Source of the DNA: Candidatus Yanofskybacteria bacterium RIFCSPHIGHO2_01_FULL_44_22
GTDB lineage: Bacteria; Patescibacteriota; Minisyncoccia; 2-02-FULL-40-12; GWA2-44-9
Length of the DNA: 5,948 nucleotides
Assembly: GCA_001794205.1 (NCBI GenBank)
Contig: MGJJ01000020.1
Span: 680-6,627 of the forward strand
Direction: 5' to 3'
Every line of letters starts with the position of its first letter. Position 1 is the first letter of the stretch. The notes below the pieces were generated by a model. It worked only from the letters and a program-made list of their open reading frames with translations. It ran no database searches and was not told the origin of the DNA. The position numbers were made by a program, and so were the translations under genes. Of the stretch, positions 4,931-5,948 are shown piece after piece.

Positions 4931-5638
4931 ATGTTTATTGCGATTCCTTTTATTTTAATTTTATTTTCTTCGGCAGCCGTTTTTTTTATTGTTTACCGAA
5001 AGTGGTCTCTTATCAAAGAAGCGGCGGTCTCAATGGACAGTGGACCGCCGCGAAGTCCAAACAGTCCTGACCCTAAATTGTGGAAACGGCTGGCCGGTTT
5101 GTGGAATGATTTTTTTCCTGAAATTTCCTCTTGGTTCAAGCGGATTAAAATTGAAGAATATAAAACCGCCTGGTTGTTTGAATTGGAAAAAATCCTAAGG
5201 CGATTGCGGGTTTTTTCTTTGAAAATGGACAGGCTCTCGGACGCGCTTATCAAGAAAATCAGGAGAAGCGGGGAGCTTACTGTCCGGGAATCGGCCGACA
5301 ATAGAGAGAGCGTTCAGCCATCCGCGCCTGAAACCGTTGCGGTGCGGCCGGATGTTGTGTCGTGGCCAAAAGAGCCGGCGGAAAACAAAAAAATAAAAAG
5401 AAAAATTAAAAAAAAGATTGACGCAAACGCGTTGAAGGCCGAAGAGCAGAAGTTAATAATGGAAATCGCCAAAAACCCGAAAGACTACCGCCTGTATGAA
5501 TCGCTGGGCGATTTATATTTCCAATTAGGAGATTTTGACGACGCCAAAGCGTCTTATGAAGCGGCCGTTGAACTCAATCCAAATAGCGATTTATTGGCTC
5601 AAAAGCGTTCTCAAACGCTCGAAAAAATGGTAAAGTAA
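4931..5638 (+). CDS. Membrane-anchored TPR protein
   Basis: The specific family is not recognised. Residues 2-22 (FIAIPFILILFSSAAVFFIVY) form one N-terminal membrane helix followed by RKW, so the remainder is probably cytoplasmic. A Pro/Ser-rich stretch (about 36-48) leads to a helical, basic region rich in Trp and Lys (50-112), then a low-complexity linker (115-150) and a strongly basic run (KKIKRKIKKKI, 153-163). The C terminus holds one clear tetratricopeptide repeat (185-218, LGDLYFQLGDFDDAKASYEAAVELNPN) preceded by a half repeat (AEEQKLIMEIAKNPKD, 170-184). TPR units mediate protein-protein contacts, so a scaffold role at the membrane is likely. A basic domain just behind ribosomal genes could bind RNA or DNA, but that is speculation. 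Only a weak GAAG/CGGG precedes the start. Confidence 0.85.
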   Translation: MFIAIPFILILFSSAAVFFIVYRKWSLIKEAAVSMDSGPPRSPNSPDPKLWKRLAGLWNDFFPEISSWFKRIKIEEYKTAWLFELEKILRRLRVFSLKMDRLSDALIKKIRRSGELTVRESADNRESVQPSAPETVAVRPDVVSWPKEPAENKKIKRKIKKKIDANALKAEEQKLIMEIAKNPKDYRLYESLGDLYFQLGDFDDAKASYEAAVELNPNSDLLAQKRSQTLEKMVK

Positions 5639-5647
5639 CTCTAAGAA

Positions 5648-5719
5648 GCCGGCGTAGCTCAGCGGTAGAGCAACTGTTTTGTAAACAGTAGGTCGTCAGT
5701 TCAATCCTGACCGCCGGCT
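5648..5719 (+). tRNA. tRNA-Thr (anticodon TGT)
   Basis: A full cloverleaf folds by hand: acceptor GCCGGCG (5648-5654) with CGCCGGC (5712-5718), D stem GCTC/GAGC, anticodon stem ACTGT/ACAGT around loop TTTGTAA (anticodon TGT, reading ACA and other Thr codons by wobble), variable AGGTC, and T stem GTCAG/CTGAC with loop TTCAATC. The G1-C72 and C2-G71 pairs fit threonyl-tRNA synthetase identity. The discriminator is T, and CCA is not encoded. It lies 9 bp after the TPR gene. Confidence 0.95.
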
Positions 5720-5779
5720 CAGTGGCTTTCCATGGGCGGGATAAACAGTAGGCCCACGGCCCGAATCCGTGAGGCGGCT
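5717..5779 (+). pseudogene. tRNA-like remnant directly after tRNA-Thr
   Basis: These 63 nt are collinear with the tRNA-Thr from its D stem to its discriminator, without gaps. GCTCAGTGG matches GCTCAGCGG (8 of 9), a 16-nt stretch of no similarity but equal length follows, then TAAACAGTAGG is identical over 11 nt. Next comes a 5-bp T stem with changed but complementary bases (CACGG/CCGTG, 5755-5759 and 5767-5771), and finally GCGGCT at the end matches the CCGGCT of the tRNA in five of six bases. My hand count is 35 of 63 identical. The D and anticodon 5' stems are lost and the T loop is CCCGAAT. It overlaps the real tRNA by 3 nt. Most likely a decayed tandem copy; an alternative is a tRNA-derived small RNA, since another hairpin (TGGGC 5733-5737 with GCCCA 5752-5756) is possible. 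Confidence 0.5.
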
Positions 5780-5809
5780 CCTTTGCATCATAATTGTCAC
5801 AAAACATCT

Positions 5810-5838
5810 TTGATAATCGTTTATAATTAGTGTATAGT
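5810..5838 (+). promoter_or_regulatory. Strong promoter of the last gene, near-leaderless
   Basis: TTGATA (5810-5815), a 17-bp spacer and TATAGT (5833-5838) form a near-consensus vegetative promoter. Initiation is expected at about 5845, only 0-3 nt before the ATG at 5847, which implies a leaderless or almost leaderless mRNA. No ribosome site is present. Confidence 0.7.
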
Positions 5839-5846
5839 AAAAATAT

Positions 5847-5948
5847 ATGAAAAAAATCTCACTGACTGCGTCGGTATTGGCAATAGGCCTTGTTTTGGGC
5901 AATATTAGCGTTTTTGCTAAGGCGGAATCCGCTAATACCAATTTGAAT
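5847..5948 (+). CDS. Secreted or envelope protein, N-terminal part only
   Basis: Partial gene cut by the right edge; 34 codons are visible. The start MKKISLTASVLAIGLVLG shows a Sec signal peptide: two lysines, a hydrophobic core (about 5-18) and a likely signal peptidase site after VFA or AKA (residues about 24-26), followed by a polar Asn/Ser/Thr-rich segment. There is no lipobox cysteine in the visible part. The mature function cannot be judged. The start codon sits directly behind a strong promoter. Confidence 0.7.
   Translation, partial: MKKISLTASVLAIGLVLGNISVFAKAESANTNLN

Noticed and set aside
5574..5941. Minus-strand ORFs across the tRNA and its downstream region
   Set aside because: Their peptides (for example ELTTYCLQNSCSTAEL) come from translating tRNA DNA, a known source of false proteins.

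Overview
The window looks like a piece of a Patescibacteria (Candidate Phyla Radiation) chromosome, most likely Parcubacteria-like. This is inferred from the gene set and protein architecture, because no 16S rRNA is present. The main clues are a 150-residue EF-Ts with a collapsed core, a release factor 1 without its N-terminal domain, very compact translation genes, mostly missing Shine-Dalgarno sequences, and a small IS200-like REP-associated tyrosine transposase of a kind common in that group. The genetic code appears standard: all full genes read through without in-frame UGA, and the nine visible stops are TAA or TAG.

Left part (1-1583): the 3' part of a class II fructose-bisphosphate aldolase gene is followed by a compact mobile module. 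This is an HUH/Y1 transposase gene on the minus strand with three copies of one 25-bp imperfect palindrome: at its 3' end, inside its own reading frame, and just upstream of its start. The first copy supplies the last codons and the stop of the aldolase gene. The module is visibly more AT-rich than its neighbours. A 212-bp spacer follows, with an inverted repeat and a good promoter for the next gene.

Middle (1584-3692): bL25/CTC (rplY, plus strand) ends at a perfect 30-bp hairpin. It converges with a minus-strand cluster: rpmE (bL31, four zinc-ligand cysteines), then prfA (RF1 lacking domain 1), then a 58-codon single-pass membrane protein gene whose Shine-Dalgarno overlaps the prfA stop. The rpmE-prfA gap holds degenerate AT-rich repeats.

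Right part (3693-5948): rpsB (uS2), tsf (EF-Ts) and a membrane-anchored TPR protein run as a plus-strand series, followed by tRNA-Thr(TGT). Directly after the tRNA, overlapping it by 3 nt, lies a sequence collinear with the tRNA that looks like a decayed second copy. The window ends in the start of a secreted-protein gene with a strong promoter that places its start codon at or next to the expected transcription start.

Together the genes form a translation neighbourhood (bL25, bL31, uS2, EF-Ts, RF1, tRNA-Thr) with divergent rpmE/prfA and rpsB/tsf units, next to a glycolytic gene edited at its 3' end by a REP-type element. The observations most worth following are the transposase carrying its own palindrome in frame, the minimal RF1, the small membrane protein coupled to it, and the tRNA-like remnant.
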